A stretch of DNA of 21,848 nucleotides, from the NCBI GenBank assembly GCA_000151295.1, contig GG745365.1:66811-88658 (forward strand), written 5' to 3'. Under the pieces are notes generated by a model. That model ran no database searches. It saw only the letters and a program-made list of their open reading frames with translations, and was not told the DNA's origin. Positions 11,479 through 21,242 of this stretch are shown here, piece by piece. How positions within the stretch are numbered: position 1 is the stretch's first letter; the number at the start of each line of letters is the position of its first letter. Origin of the DNA: Allomyces macrogynus ATCC 38327. Lineage: Eukaryota; Blastocladiomycota; Blastocladiomycetes; Blastocladiales; Blastocladiaceae. A program made the translations under genes and the position numbers.

Positions 11479-14400
11479 ATGCCGCGACGATGGCGCACGA
11501 CCAAGGCGTCCATCCGCGACCCTGTTGCCGTGCAAATCGCAGCGTCCAATTTGGCCGCTATAGGTCGAAACACGACACTGTTCCGTTCAAGTTCTTCATC
11601 TCGCGTATCCGACCATCGCTACACGTCCGCCTATCCACGGCGACTGCGCGCGCAACCGTGGTCGTCGAGACTGGCCACGCTGACGCTCGTCTTTGCGCTT
11701 GCGCTGTTCACAACGACCGTGACCGCCGGTTCGCTCTCGCCGTGCTCTTGAGTTGCTCGCGTTCGCCGCGTTAACAACTCTTTGGGACGGTAGTTACGAC
11801 TGTGCGGCTCTTTCTCGCACCAGCAACACCAGGACAAGAGGCGGAACAATCATCGTCGATTCGGCCTCTGCTCGACGCATGGGAGAGCACGAGTGGAATT
11901 CACGTCGAGTTGGTCTGGAATGTGCGTACCCCCCTGGTGCCTTTTCGAAACCGGCGACCACTTGACTAAGTTGAACGGCTGTCGGTAGTCGGGTATCAAC
12001 ACGAACGGTGCGTGTGCTCTGTTCCCCTCGTTGAACCTATTCGCGGCCCATCCACCGGAGTCTGATGCGATTGCGTTCTTGTAGAGCGGCTGGTGCAGGC
12101 GCAAGCGGCCATTGGCACGGGCCAAACGTCGTCCGTGGATGTCTTAATCTACGAGTGTATGTTCTCGATTCGTCTCTTGAATTTCTGGGCCCATTCGACT
12201 CTCGTTGCGAATGGCTGATGCTTTTTCCTTGTGCCACTGCGATAGACCACTGGGCAGGAATCCTCGCCAACAGCTTGATCGACGTGTCACCGCTGATTCC
12301 AGCAAGTGAGTTGCACGCGCACGACCCGCGCGCCTTAGCGGGAATCACCGACTGGCCCAAAGTGTATGGGATAATGCGCCTTGGGGACTTTATTATTACC
12401 ATCATCGCTGACGAGATCTCCTTAGCATGGGTCTCCCGGTGTCCACGAGCTACACGTTGCTCTACTACCGCTCCGATTTGCTCGCCAAGTACGGGTTTTC
12501 CGGGCCGCCGCGTACAGTACGTTCACTCTCTCCAGAGTCGTTTGGACGCAACAGACTGGCTCACTCGACCGTTGCTTCCTCCCAGTGGTCCGAGCTCGAA
12601 GTCATGGCCGAAACCATCACCAGCGGCGAGTCCGCGATCGACCCGACGCTGATCGGGTACCTGCCGCAATTCATGAGCAACGAGCTTCTCACAACCAACC
12701 TGCTCGAGTACCTCGCAGGCTCTGACGCCGGCGCCCTCCTCGAACCCGACCGCACGCTGTCCTCGTTCACGACCGGCTCCAAGTACGCCGCAGTCCTACG
12801 AGTCGCGCAGCGCGTACGCAAGTGGGTCACGTCGGCCGTCGTCGATGCAACTGCGGTCGTCGCCGACGAAATGGTCTCGGGCATGCAGTGGGGCGCCAAC
12901 AATGTCGTCATGATGCGGTTCTCGCCGATCGTGCCGAACCGGATCGTGCCAAGGGGGACGGCCGTGAAGTGGAATGCGACGCTGCTGCCGGGGGAGAAAG
13001 TGCGTGGCGCGTCAACTTTGTCGGGGGTCGCGGCGGGGGTCGTGAAGGGCGCGGCGAATATGACGGCGGCCGCACAGGTCGTGCGGTTATTGGGGTCGGC
13101 GACGTTTCAAAAGGCCATGGCGCTACAAGTTGGGGTCATGCCGGCGGTACCGAGCCTCTTAAATGGTACGTTTGATCATGGCACGAGTTGCGCAGCGCGA
13201 TGTTGAGCGCTGACGTTGAGCTCGTCGTGTCGCAGACCCAGACGTGTGCCGTGAGATCATGTTTTGCGACGTCTACAAGAACGTCACGGTGCGCTTTTCG
13301 ATCCCTTGCTTGATGGCACGCCGGGTAGTGCGCTGATTCGGCTTACCCGCATGTCACACTCCACTAGATTATGCATCGACCATCGCTCATTGCTGGCGAA
13401 AAATACAGCCAAGTGTCGCAGGCCATCTACACGCAATGGTCGGGCATCATTTCGGGCCAAGCGACGCCTGAAGTCGGAATCGACAACATGAACCGGCAAA
13501 TCGCGACGATTCTCGGCATTGACTTGCTCGGCAACCCGACCAACCCGACGTGGACCGACCCGGTCGTCATCACCATGGTCACGATCGGTCTCGGCGGCGC
13601 AATTGGTCTGATTGCAACAAGCGTCTTGCTCTACCAGTCGCGCGCGGCGCCCAAGATCCAGCGCGCGCCGTGGTCGCTCCTCAACGTCATGCAGATGGGA
13701 ATGGCGATTGCGCTCGTTCACCCGCTCGTGATGGCGGGCGTTCCCAACAGCGTGACGTGCGTGCTCCAGCCGTGGCAACTCGTGACCTCACACACGCTCA
13801 TGGTCGGCGGGGCCGCGCTGCGGCTGTTCCGGTGCCGCAAAATGTTTCGCAACGTGTTTGCCAAGCACATTGTCGTACTACGCGACCGCACCGTCGTGCG
13901 CGTCATGCTCGCTTTGATCGCCGTCGACACGTTCCTATTCGCCATTTGGACGGGCATCGACCCGCCGCAGCCCGTGGACGTGAAGCGCACGACGTGGCGG
14001 TACATGACGTGCAAGTCGCAGGGTGATGCCGCGGGGATTCCGGTGTTTGTGTTCCATGGTGGATTGCACGTGGCGGCACTGATTCTCGCGGCGCGCTCGC
14101 ACCCGGCGCGGAAGGTGTTCCCGGACGCGCAGGCGCTTGCGCTCGGCGTCTACAATACGACGCTGTTGATGGCTTTGGTGGTGCGTCCACTGCTGATATC
14201 GTGTGCATGCGGCTGGATGAGAAACTAACGCCGTGATCATGTCGACTGTAGCTCCCGACCCGGTTCTTTGACGCGATTGGGCTCCCGATCCAGTACGCCG
14301 CGACCGCCGTGGCTCTCTTCCTCACGACCGGCGTCTTTTACGGCCTGTTTATCTTCCCGCATTTACGAACCGCGCGCGCGTTCCGCCGCGGCGAGCGCAG

Positions 14401-15206
14401 CAGTTCCGGCGCGGGCGCCGCCGCGTCAGCCGAGGGCAGGCGTAGTCCGTCGTCCGGTGGCGGGGCAGGGCGTGCGTCCGGGTCCGCCGCCGAGTCGGGG
14501 CCCGGGCTCAAGCGCAAGACGAGTGGCGCGGCCGCGCTTGTACGTCCCGCACACGCGGCCAATACCGACCGTGTTGGGCTCGTCAGCTACTGCGTGGCCC
14601 GGTCGCGGTGGTGGCTGCCGTATGCCGCGTGGCAAGGCGCGAAAATGCACTTGTTCCCGGGGCTCGGGATGCTGGTGCTCGAGCCGACCGATTCGGTGCG
14701 TCTATGCTGTGCTCTGCCACGTTTGCTGATTTTCTTTCATTCACGCTCGTGATCCCGTGGAACTACCACAGGCTGACCCGCGCGACACCGGGCACGTCAT
14801 TGACCTCGCCTCGATCACGGCTGTCGACGCGACCGACCTGACTACGCGCGAACCGAACTCCACGACACCGGCCGCCATGGACTCGTCCATGTCGCTCTTC
14901 CACGAACACGTGTTCCGCGTCACGACCACGTTGATTATCGTCGATATCATGGCCGCGTCCCCTGGCGAGGCCGCGGCGTGGGTCGAGGCACTCGCGCTGA
15001 TCCGTGCTGCACATGCTGCGGCCACTGCCGCGCCAGCACGGTCACCGAATGCGGCTTTGCGCCGCCGGCAGCCGCGCGCGCCCGCCGTGTCGATGCGCGT
15101 GCCGGGGAGGTCGAGTAGTGCCGCGGGCCGTGTTGGAAGTGGGTCAGCGCTCGCAAATGCGGTGGGCGGGGCCGCGGGGCGTGGGTCGCCCAAGACCGCG
15201 AAGTAG
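11479..15206 (+). CDS. Class C-like 7TM receptor with solute-binding ectodomain and C-terminal PH-like domain
   Basis: Predicted surface receptor of about 982 aa. Exons: 11479-11728, 11833-11925, 12085-12156, 12246-12363, 12426-12516, 12586-13165, 13236-13288, 13368-14180, 14252-14695 and 14772-15206; every junction keeps frame. Residues 68-83 form a signal-peptide core (TLTLVFALALFTTTVTAG). Residues 84-480 resemble family 1 bacterial extracellular solute-binding proteins: LPVSTSYTLLYYRSDLLAKYGF, PPRTWSELEVMAETI, NLLEYLAGSDAGALLEPD, then a C-terminal lobe ending VGVMPAVPSL. Seven helices follow at about 484-508, 521-543, 552-575, 596-615, 642-661, 674-690 and 695-725. GABA-B-like features are the TM3 cysteine (TCVLQPWQL), WTGIDPPQP, the loop-2 cysteine and LGVYNTTLLMAL before TM7. 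After a Ser/Gly linker, residues 798-918 look like a PH domain (strands, then a helix with EAAAWVEALALI). The start ATG is uncertain: it lies about 65 codons before the signal core. The first two introns are the least certain. Confidence 0.85.
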
Positions 15207-15317
15207 GTTTTGGACCAGGGGCGGGATGGTGGGCGGGAGCTCGGCGCTCTGGAGGGACCTGGAGGGGGTCGGATCATGACTTGGTTTGGCGTATGGAACT
15301 GAAGTGGCTGGTGCTTA

Positions 15318-15650
15318 GTTTCTCGTCGCTGGGCCAGCTCTCGACTTCTGCTCCTTGGCCGCCAACCGGTCAACAGAGGACTGCCACGTCTCTATCGACG
15401 AATTCGACCAGGTCAGGGCCAGCACGTTTACTGTGGACGAGAAGTCCGGTCGAATCCATGTCCTGCCTATCACGACACACAAATTGAAACTGGCGATGTT
15501 TTGCAGCCACAACTAATTGCGCCAGGGATTGTGGTTTCAATGCTGGCGACGCATGTCTTGATGAATGCCTGTCGGCGCCATGATTCCGGATCATGGGGGG
15601 TCGCTGCGAGTTATTTATACCGTTCAGGTGTTCCTCCTTGGCACTAGATT
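15318..15650 (+). pseudogene. Possible relic of an ASH/MSP-like (flagellar) protein
   Basis: Right after a TTAG, the plus strand reads FLVAGPALDFCSLAANRSTE, then VRASTFTVDEKSGRIHVLP, until a stop at about 15515. One frame over, after TTTTGCAG, it continues PQLIAPGIVVSMLATHV. A third frame gives RCELFIPFRCSS. The pieces resemble the beta-sandwich pattern of ASH/MSP domains (LDFG..., F-V-G-I, IAPG, IPF-C-S) found in axonemal proteins such as HYDIN. The frame breaks suggest decay, although unmodelled introns could explain some of them. The family call is a guess from short motifs. Confidence 0.25.
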
Positions 15651-15984
15651 TTCAATTTCTGTCCAGATCCACCGGTCGGCATTCATGCTTTCGTTTTGGT
15701 CCAACGCTCCAGCATTGACTTGGCTCATGAGTGAGTTTCGATGGCTTTTGGTTGATGCCTTCCAACACATCACAGACTCCAAGTCACAACATTGCAGTGG
15801 ACAAGACGCCACCCAGGAAACGACGACAGCAAAAACTGGCTTCAAAATCCAACACGCACGGCGCAGACTCAGCCGTCCCGTATTTCTCTTGCTGCATTTT
15901 CTTTATCCAATACTCCGAGCCTGCTGGATCCACAGTTGTAAAGTCGCATCTTGCATCCAAGTGTTATTGCCACAAGCCTTCTTG

Positions 15985-16282
15985 CATCGTGAGGACCGCC
16001 GCTGCTGTGCCCGCCGTGCGTGCAGTTCTAATTGGTCCTTCCCAGGCCGGAAAGCCCCAGTCGCTCAAAGTCCTTTCTGACCACGCTGATGGCGATTTTC
16101 CGCCCGCGCCATTGGACGTTGGTGGCGGGATTGAGCCGTACGCGATGCAAGTGATGCACCACCATACTTTTCAACGCGATTTTGTTCTCAATCAGACCCT
16201 TGCACATGTTTCCCAACAAGGAATGGCCATTTATGTCCTCCACCTTTTTTCATTAGCTTCCGTCGCATCCTCGCTCGGTTGA
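15985..16282 (+). pseudogene. Possible P-loop relic downstream of the ASH-like segment
   Basis: The plus frame ending with the TGA at 16280 reads VRAVLIGPSQAGKPQSLKVL, then an Asp/Pro-rich stretch and QRDFVLNQTLAHVSQQ. GPSQAGKP resembles a P-loop (GxxxxGKT/S) with the Thr/Ser replaced by Pro. An AATAAA hexamer follows the stop by 4 nt. A possible intron (GTGAGT at 15730 to TTGCAG near 15796) lies in the same long frame. It could be a degraded nucleotide-binding domain or a small unrecognised gene. Confidence 0.2.
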
Positions 16283-16609
16283 CGGCAATAAAAGGTCGAT
16301 ATCGACCGGCACTCTTCTTTGCTCTGTCGTGAGCCAAATTGCATTGCTTGCGCACCGATTGTGTGCCGGGTCCATGATTGAACAGACGGACGAGCGAACG
16401 AACTGATAGTGATTGCATTCCAAATAAAATGCTCATTGTTCCCCACGCCAAGCTGAAATAAAGAAATTGAAACGACAACCAAACAATCAATCACAAATAC
16501 TACCAGCAAAACAACATCTGACCGTCTGCAACGCTGCAAAAACGACGCTTCTCCCTGTTACCTGGCCCAAAGCTTGGATCACGGCGGATTCTCTTTGCCA
16601 ATCAATGTT

Positions 16610-18089
16610 CTATGCGATCGGACTGGAACCGGCAAGCGCGGCCGCTTCCATGTTGGTCCAGACCACTGGTGGATGGCTGAACCCGTGGAACTTGGTGGCG
16701 ACCGCGACGGATTACGCTCCCTTCACGTCAAATAGGAGCCAGTCGCCCGGCTGCACGTCCGGCAACATGCGCGACTCGACGACCAGGTCCATGGCCGCTC
16801 ACGTTTGCCCGAAGCATGTGGTCGGGAAGACTTGGCCGTTGCCCACGTACTTGTGCGGGTCGGCCATTATCTCGCCGTCCTTGACGATCACGTACGGCCC
16901 GCGCGGATAGCTCCCACGTTCAAACAGCGAAAACGCGCCTTCGTGGAGCCGCAGGTGCTGGTGCGGCGGCGCATCGGGCGTGGGTTGGCCAATCACGTTC
17001 ACGGCAACGTGGCAGGTGTGCGCGACAAAGTACCGCCTGAGCTCGGCAATCACGCGTACGGGCATCGTGGCGAATTCGCGCGCAATCGAGTCGCGCAGCG
17101 CCGTGGCCATGTCGGCAAACGTCGAGTCACTGCGGCCGTCGCTCGGGTCGTTGGCCAGACCACCAGGAACCCGCCGCCCACGTCCAACAGCGTCATCTGG
17201 AACCCGAGCTCGGCGGCCATGGTGAAGACCGACCGTGCCTTGATGACGGCCTTGGTGTACGCGCGCATCAAAGCACCCCCTTCCAGCATGGAATGCGACG
17301 CCGACAACGTCGAGTCCCAGCTGCTTGGCCTCCATGAGCATTGCGCGCGCGCCGAGCACCCGACCGTGTCGAGCGCCATACGTGCATGGCCCGCCCCGAT
17401 TGCCATGCGCAGAACCAAGAGCGGGTTCGGGTGGTGCGCGCGGATCTTGCGCAGCTCACCGATCAAGTCGAACGTCAGGAGCCGCACACCCATGGCGGCG
17501 GTGTGACTTAGGTGCGACACGGGTTTGGCCGGGTTTGCGAAAATGACCTTGGCCGGATCAGCGCCCGTGGCCCGAACCTGGTCGACCTCCCACGCGGACG
17601 CAATGTCGAATCCGGCGCTGGCGCGGACCAGCGTTTCGAGAATCACAGGTGCGGGATTGCACTTGACGGCTACAGACATGGTGCAGGATGCGAGAGCGCA
17701 GAGGATCAGTGACGTTGTTTTATTCGGTGTCGCTCCTGATCGCACGAGGGGCGTCGCCTGCCGCGCAAAAGCGAACACAGAGAGGATCTGCGGAAGAACG
17801 CACCATAGAACGGCTCAATCGTGGGCAGATGCTCGCGCCACTGGCGGTACTGGCTGTAAATTTGACCCACGTCGGTGACGAGGACAGTCGTGTCGTTGAA
17901 CGCGGGCGACTGTTTGATCTGCGTAGCGAGGATTTCGCGGAGGAGAGCCGGCGCACTTGCTGTGTATGATGGCAGCGACAGTCGCAGGACTCGTCGCTGA
18001 GGCGTCGATCTGCATGCTCGCAGCTCACGGTCGCAGTCGCAGCAGGCAGCGAAGCCGTCAAGTGGGTGGAGTGGACGACGCTGAATCAT
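16610..18089 (-). pseudogene. Ornithine decarboxylase pseudogene
   Basis: A relic of the PLP enzyme that makes putrescine from ornithine. The N-terminal exon (18089-17804) contains FNDTTVLVTDVGQIYSQYRQ and LPTIEPFY. An intact intron (17803-17670, GTGCGT...TGTAG) restores FYAVKCNP with the PLP lysine. The body keeps GFDIASAWEVDQV, VIFANPAKPVSHL, VRLLTFDLIGELRKI, LLVLRMA, LGLDVVGVAFHAG, LLDVGGGF, RVIAE, PTTC, LPDVQPGDWLLFDVKGA and the terminal VAVATKFHGF. It cannot be translated: frames shift near 17360, 17260 and 17168, and in-frame stops lie at 16801-16799 (TGA) and 16714-16712 (TAA, where the family has GAYT). The PLP-phosphate motif EPGRY reads ELRRY, and the Asp after the active-site Cys is Phe. 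The original start codon is uncertain. The body still aligns end to end, so decay is probably fairly recent. Confidence 0.88.
17670..17803 (-). other. Intact intron within the ornithine decarboxylase pseudogene (134 nt)
   Basis: The donor GTGCGT and acceptor TGTAG join FY to AVKCNP in phase. The splice sites remain consensus although the coding frame is broken, and the presence of an intron argues against a processed retro-copy. Confidence 0.8.
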
Positions 18090-19199
18090 CGAGATGCGTC
18101 GCTTCTTGCTTTTTGTAGTTACGGAGGTCTGTGAGAGGAGATGCGCGGCCTGGTGTCAGCACTTCTAATACTACTGTCGCTGCAGCCCAGACTTCAGCCC
18201 TGCCCTCCTAGACCTGCGACCGACCTCTCCGTTAGAATGACTTATTGAAGCATCCGCCGAAGGGGACCATGCAAGTCAATGTCGACAGGGGGAAGAGACT
18301 TTTGGAAGCGCCAAACAGAGAGCGTCTATCGGAGGTTGGAAGGATCAAAGCCCAGCGTGGAAAGGTAGCAGGCAGGCGCAGGTGAAGTGAGGTGAAGTGG
18401 AAGAAAATGAAGGACCAAGGACGCCGTGCCCGCTCGACATTAATTTACCAACTTCCAGCCAGCATATCGCGGAGCGAGCATGGCCGACTACTTGTACGTG
18501 TGTTGTGTGTTGCCCAGACGTCAACTGCGGGTGGGTCGTGAAGCTAATGTTTTCTCCATAATTTCATGCCTATCTTGCTCGCGATTGTTCTCCACAGGAC
18601 CGTTTTTTTTGCGCGATGCGACAGATTCGCGGGAGAGGATCTCGCCAGCTTTCTGGAGTGCGCCGCCCACCAACCCTTTCAACGTTGAGTGTTGGGAAAT
18701 TGTTGTTTCACGCATCCGATTATTGCGACCGTGGCCATTAAATGCATGCTGCTCTCCGCCAGCGTGCTGCCAGCCTTCAGTCTTGGTTCCGCGGACGCTG
18801 CGCGCTGTTGTCCTCTTGGCATAGGTATCATAGCTGTAACAGCTTTCATCCTGTTTACCCACAACCAAGTATGCGGCCTGTACGCGCGGCTTACCGTCTT
18901 GCGCGCCGCGCTCCGTTGATCCTCCATCGATGGCGTGTACAGGTTACATGTTTCGACACTATTTGGTTCTCTCGTTCATGACAAGGAGCATCGCGGCTGA
19001 CGTGTGTTGGCCGTCGAGCATTTTTCCATCAAGTAAAGAATTTGGTGAAGGGAATCATTCCCACTGGTGCCGAATGTCGGCAGAAAGTGAATATAAAAAG
19101 AAAAGACCTAACAGTTCCGATGGGTCCAAAGGACGAGACCAACGGGCAGAAAAATAAGTAGAAAACAGATATCCAAATGGGGGGTGCCGAACGAAACGA
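18090..19199. other. Gene-poor stretch between the ODC pseudogene and the cytidylyltransferase
   Basis: Mixed composition with short frames on both strands and no recognised gene. It contains a small AGGTGAAGTG reiteration near 18380-18400 and one possible gene fragment at 18480. The segment 18930-19190 is A-rich and is probably the 3' flank of the cytidylyltransferase gene. Confidence 0.4.
18480..18694 (+). pseudogene. Possible two-exon 5' gene fragment (MADYL...)
   Basis: ATG at 18480 gives five codons up to a donor GTACGTGT at 18494. An acceptor CCACAG precedes GACCG near 18599. Spliced, this reads MADYL-TVFFARCDRFAGEDLASFL-ECAAHQPFQR and then a stop. The start resembles the N-terminus of PCI-domain proteins (PCID2/Thp1-like), but nothing recognisable follows, so it may be a truncated duplicate or chance. 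Confidence 0.18.
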
Positions 19200-20381
19200 C
19201 TAGCCCTGGCGCCGGCGCTTGCTTGGGCGCTGCTGCTGCTGCTTCGGTTGTTGCTGCTGCTTTTGCTGCCGCGTGTTCCTGGGCGGCGGCGAGAGCACGG
19301 GCGGCGGGTCGATGGGCGATTCGTCCGACTCGCCCTCGTCAGCGTCGGCGTCATGGCGGCGACCGCGCTGCCGGTCCTCGTGCCCATTCTCGTCAGCGTC
19401 CATGTCATCCCCTTCGTCGCCGTCGTCTCCATCATCGTCCGACGCGCGCCGCCGCTTTTGCGGGACCGATGGCGACGTGGGCCGCGAGCCCGTCGGCGAC
19501 CGAATGCGCAGCAGCTTGACGCCCTTTTGGAACATGGAGACAAACCCCTTGACGTAGCCAGCCGACTTGTCCTCCCAGGTCTTGACCGTCTCCTTCCACT
19601 CGTCCTTCCACTCGGCGAGCTCCGACTTGATCTCCGTCTGCAGCTCCATGACCTGCTGCGCGACGCGCAGGCGCTTTTCTTTGAAGTAGCCAATGTTGAG
19701 TTCCTGCGGCGAGACGCCGCGGTTCAAGTTCCGGCGCAGGTACTCGTCGTAGTCGCGCACGATGCGCGTGATCAAGTCGGACGTGGAGATGCCGTCGGTG
19801 CGCTTGGTCGGCAAGAACCGGCCCTGCGCCTTGACAAACGCGTAGACATCTGCCACGTCGCCAGCTGCGTACGGGATATCGTCGTGCGCGACATAGTCGA
19901 TTTGGTGCTCGTCGATAAACGCCTGCGTGATGATCCACGGTGCGTCGGGAATCACTTGGTCGACCCACTTGCAGTGGCGCACCGACTCGTACCGCTCATG
20001 GTCGACCATGACCGTCTTGCCCTTGCGCTTGTGCGTTTCGCGGTCGTTGCAGACGCCCACGAGCAAATGCACGTTCGGGAAGGCCTTCTTGGCCTGCTCG
20101 AGCGCCTTGGCGTGGCCGTAGTGGAAGAGATCGTAGATGCCGTCGCAGTAGATGCGCACGGCGCGGTCGGTCGGCGGCGCATTGATGCGGAACGTGGTCG
20201 ACGCTGAGACGTCGACCGAGGGCGAGTTGAGAATCGCCTCGGGCACGAGCGACGGGTCCGGCGCGTTGCTCGACGCGGGAGCTGGCGAGGTACTGCTGCT
20301 GCTGCTGCTGCTGCTACTACTGCTGCTCGCCTCGGCAGGGTGCGGCGACGCTGGCGCTGCGGACATGGCGGGGCTGGCCAT
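19200..20381 (-). CDS. Choline-phosphate cytidylyltransferase
   Basis: Makes CDP-choline from CTP and phosphocholine, the regulated step of the Kennedy route to phosphatidylcholine, cycling between soluble and membrane-bound forms. The gene is one uninterrupted exon of 393 aa. After a Ser/Ala-rich N-terminus with 12 serines in a row, the catalytic domain runs from about 76 to 223. It has [20 protein letters not shown] (HxGH at 87-90), [53 protein letters not shown] (RTDGIST at 194-200) and [18 protein letters not shown]. An amphipathic, Lys/Glu/Trp-rich membrane-binding segment follows (about 228-285). The tail is acidic ([12 protein letters not shown]), then poly-Gln, and ends in a basic KRRR cluster that could act as a nuclear signal. 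The start is the ATG at 20381; the frame stays open upstream to a TTG, but no upstream ATG was seen. CTG/CAG runs in the gene are slippage-prone. Confidence 0.94.
   Translation of the reverse strand: MASPAMSAAPASPHPAEASSSSSSSSSSSSTSPAPASSNAPDPSLVPEAILNSPSVDVSASTTFRINAPPTDRAVRIYCDGIYDLFHYGHAKALEQAKKAFPNVHLLVGVCNDRETHKRKGKTVMVDHERYESVRHCKWVDQVIPDAPWIITQAFIDEHQIDYVAHDDIPYAAGDVADVYAFVKAQGRFLPTKRTDGISTSDLITRIVRDYDEYLRRNLNRGVSPQELNIGYFKEKRLRVAQQVMELQTEIKSELAEWKDEWKETVKTWEDKSAGYVKGFVSMFQKGVKLLRIRSPTGSRPTSPSVPQKRRRASDDDGDDGDEGDDMDADENGHEDRQRGRRHDADADEGESDESPIDPPPVLSPPPRNTRQQKQQQQPKQQQQRPSKRRRQG
20288..20330 (-). repeat. Trinucleotide (CTG/CAG) run coding poly-Ser
   Basis: The plus strand shows a nearly pure CTG run broken by CTA. 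On the coding strand this is AGC/AGT and gives the serine tract of the cytidylyltransferase. Confidence 0.85.
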
Positions 20382-20506
20382 GGCGAGCTGGTGTTGAGAG
20401 CGTGCGGTGGGCAATCGTCGGCGTCAAGGCGGCAGGGCAGAACGGATCCAACGTGGTGCACAGTAGCAGCTTGCAGAGTCGCGGAAGGTCTTGCTGCAGG
20501 TCGCGC

Positions 20507-20522
20507 GGGGGGGGGGGGGGGG
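20507..20522. repeat. Homopolymer of 16 G
   Basis: An uninterrupted run of 16 G on the plus strand (C on the cytidylyltransferase sense strand), 126 nt before its ATG. It probably lies in the promoter or 5' UTR. The length may be uncertain because such runs are error-prone in assemblies. Confidence 0.9.
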
Positions 20523-21242
20523 TGCCAGAGTCGTCGTCGCGAGCGCGGGTTGCAGAAGGCGGTGCAAGTGCTGCTGGTTGTCCACCGTCGGAGAGAGGGC
20601 GGCAAGGCCAGCGCTGCCAGCGAGCAGGTCGAGAACGACAAGAAAACGACGCCGCTGATCGGAAACGTTGCGGAGCACGACCGAACAGGCGGAAGACTTG
20701 CGACGCGTTGAATTTGTGTTTTACGCCGCGGACAACGCACTTTCGTGCACTTTCGCCCAGGCAGGCCACACGTGGCTCGTGCAGCCAAACTTGCAACGTG
20801 GCATGTCCTGGAAACCTAATTACCCCCTTTTTCTGGTGTCACAAAACCTTAAAAACCTAGCGCAGCGAACCTGAATCCTGAACTTTGGCTTGCACGTGGT
20901 CAACCCGCAGAACCCAAATTTTGGCTGAAAGCAAAGAGCCATTGAGAGATTCTCACCCCGTGCAGTGCATCGATATTGACCCGGACTTCGTCTTGAAACG
21001 CTGGCGTGTTCGCCAGCTCGGCCCTTATCATTGCTACGGGTAATATGGATATTGAAAACATTTATTCTATTGCGCGCCGAATAATCTGATGTCATTGAGT
21101 GTGAGGAGCCAACATCATCCACCTGCAATGTTTGTGCACGTGCCTCACCAGTCAATCACATCGCAACGTGTCGACACACGCCTGAACGAGTTGTGACGTA
21201 CGATCATGCTTGCTTGGGGTCAGATCCGCGTCGGCACGCGTC

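Larger units (their letters stand above)
15207..16609. other. Lower-GC gene-poor stretch with possible plus-strand relics
   Basis: Composition falls towards about half GC and the long open frames of neighbouring genes disappear. Two short plus-strand segments read like protein and are listed separately. Three AATAAA hexamers lie on the plus strand at 16287, 16423 and 16457, so a plus-strand transcript may end here. About 16380-16510 is A-rich with nothing recognised. Confidence 0.4.

Noticed and set aside
12426..13165. Free-standing bacterial ABC-transporter binding protein acquired by transfer
   Set aside because: It is spliced in frame to a signal peptide and a 7TM core across several introns, with neighbour-like codon use.
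15291..15317. 27-nt intron GTATGG...TTAG before the ASH-like segment
   Set aside because: Far shorter than any other intron here (62 nt minimum) and too short for spliceosomal processing.
15565..16080. 171-codon open frame as a real gene
   Set aside because: No domain recognised and it overlaps the relic segments in another frame; some bases may nevertheless be exonic.
17340..17380. Extra intron to explain the first frame change in the ODC locus
   Set aside because: No AG acceptor suits the shift, and conserved residues continue almost without a gap on both sides, so a small indel is simpler.
19248..20207. 319-codon plus-strand open frame over the cytidylyltransferase
   Set aside because: Antisense shadow of the catalytic domain; no independent motif.
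20382..20414. N-terminal extension of the cytidylyltransferase to 20414
   Set aside because: That codon is TTG on the coding strand; the first ATG in frame is at 20381.
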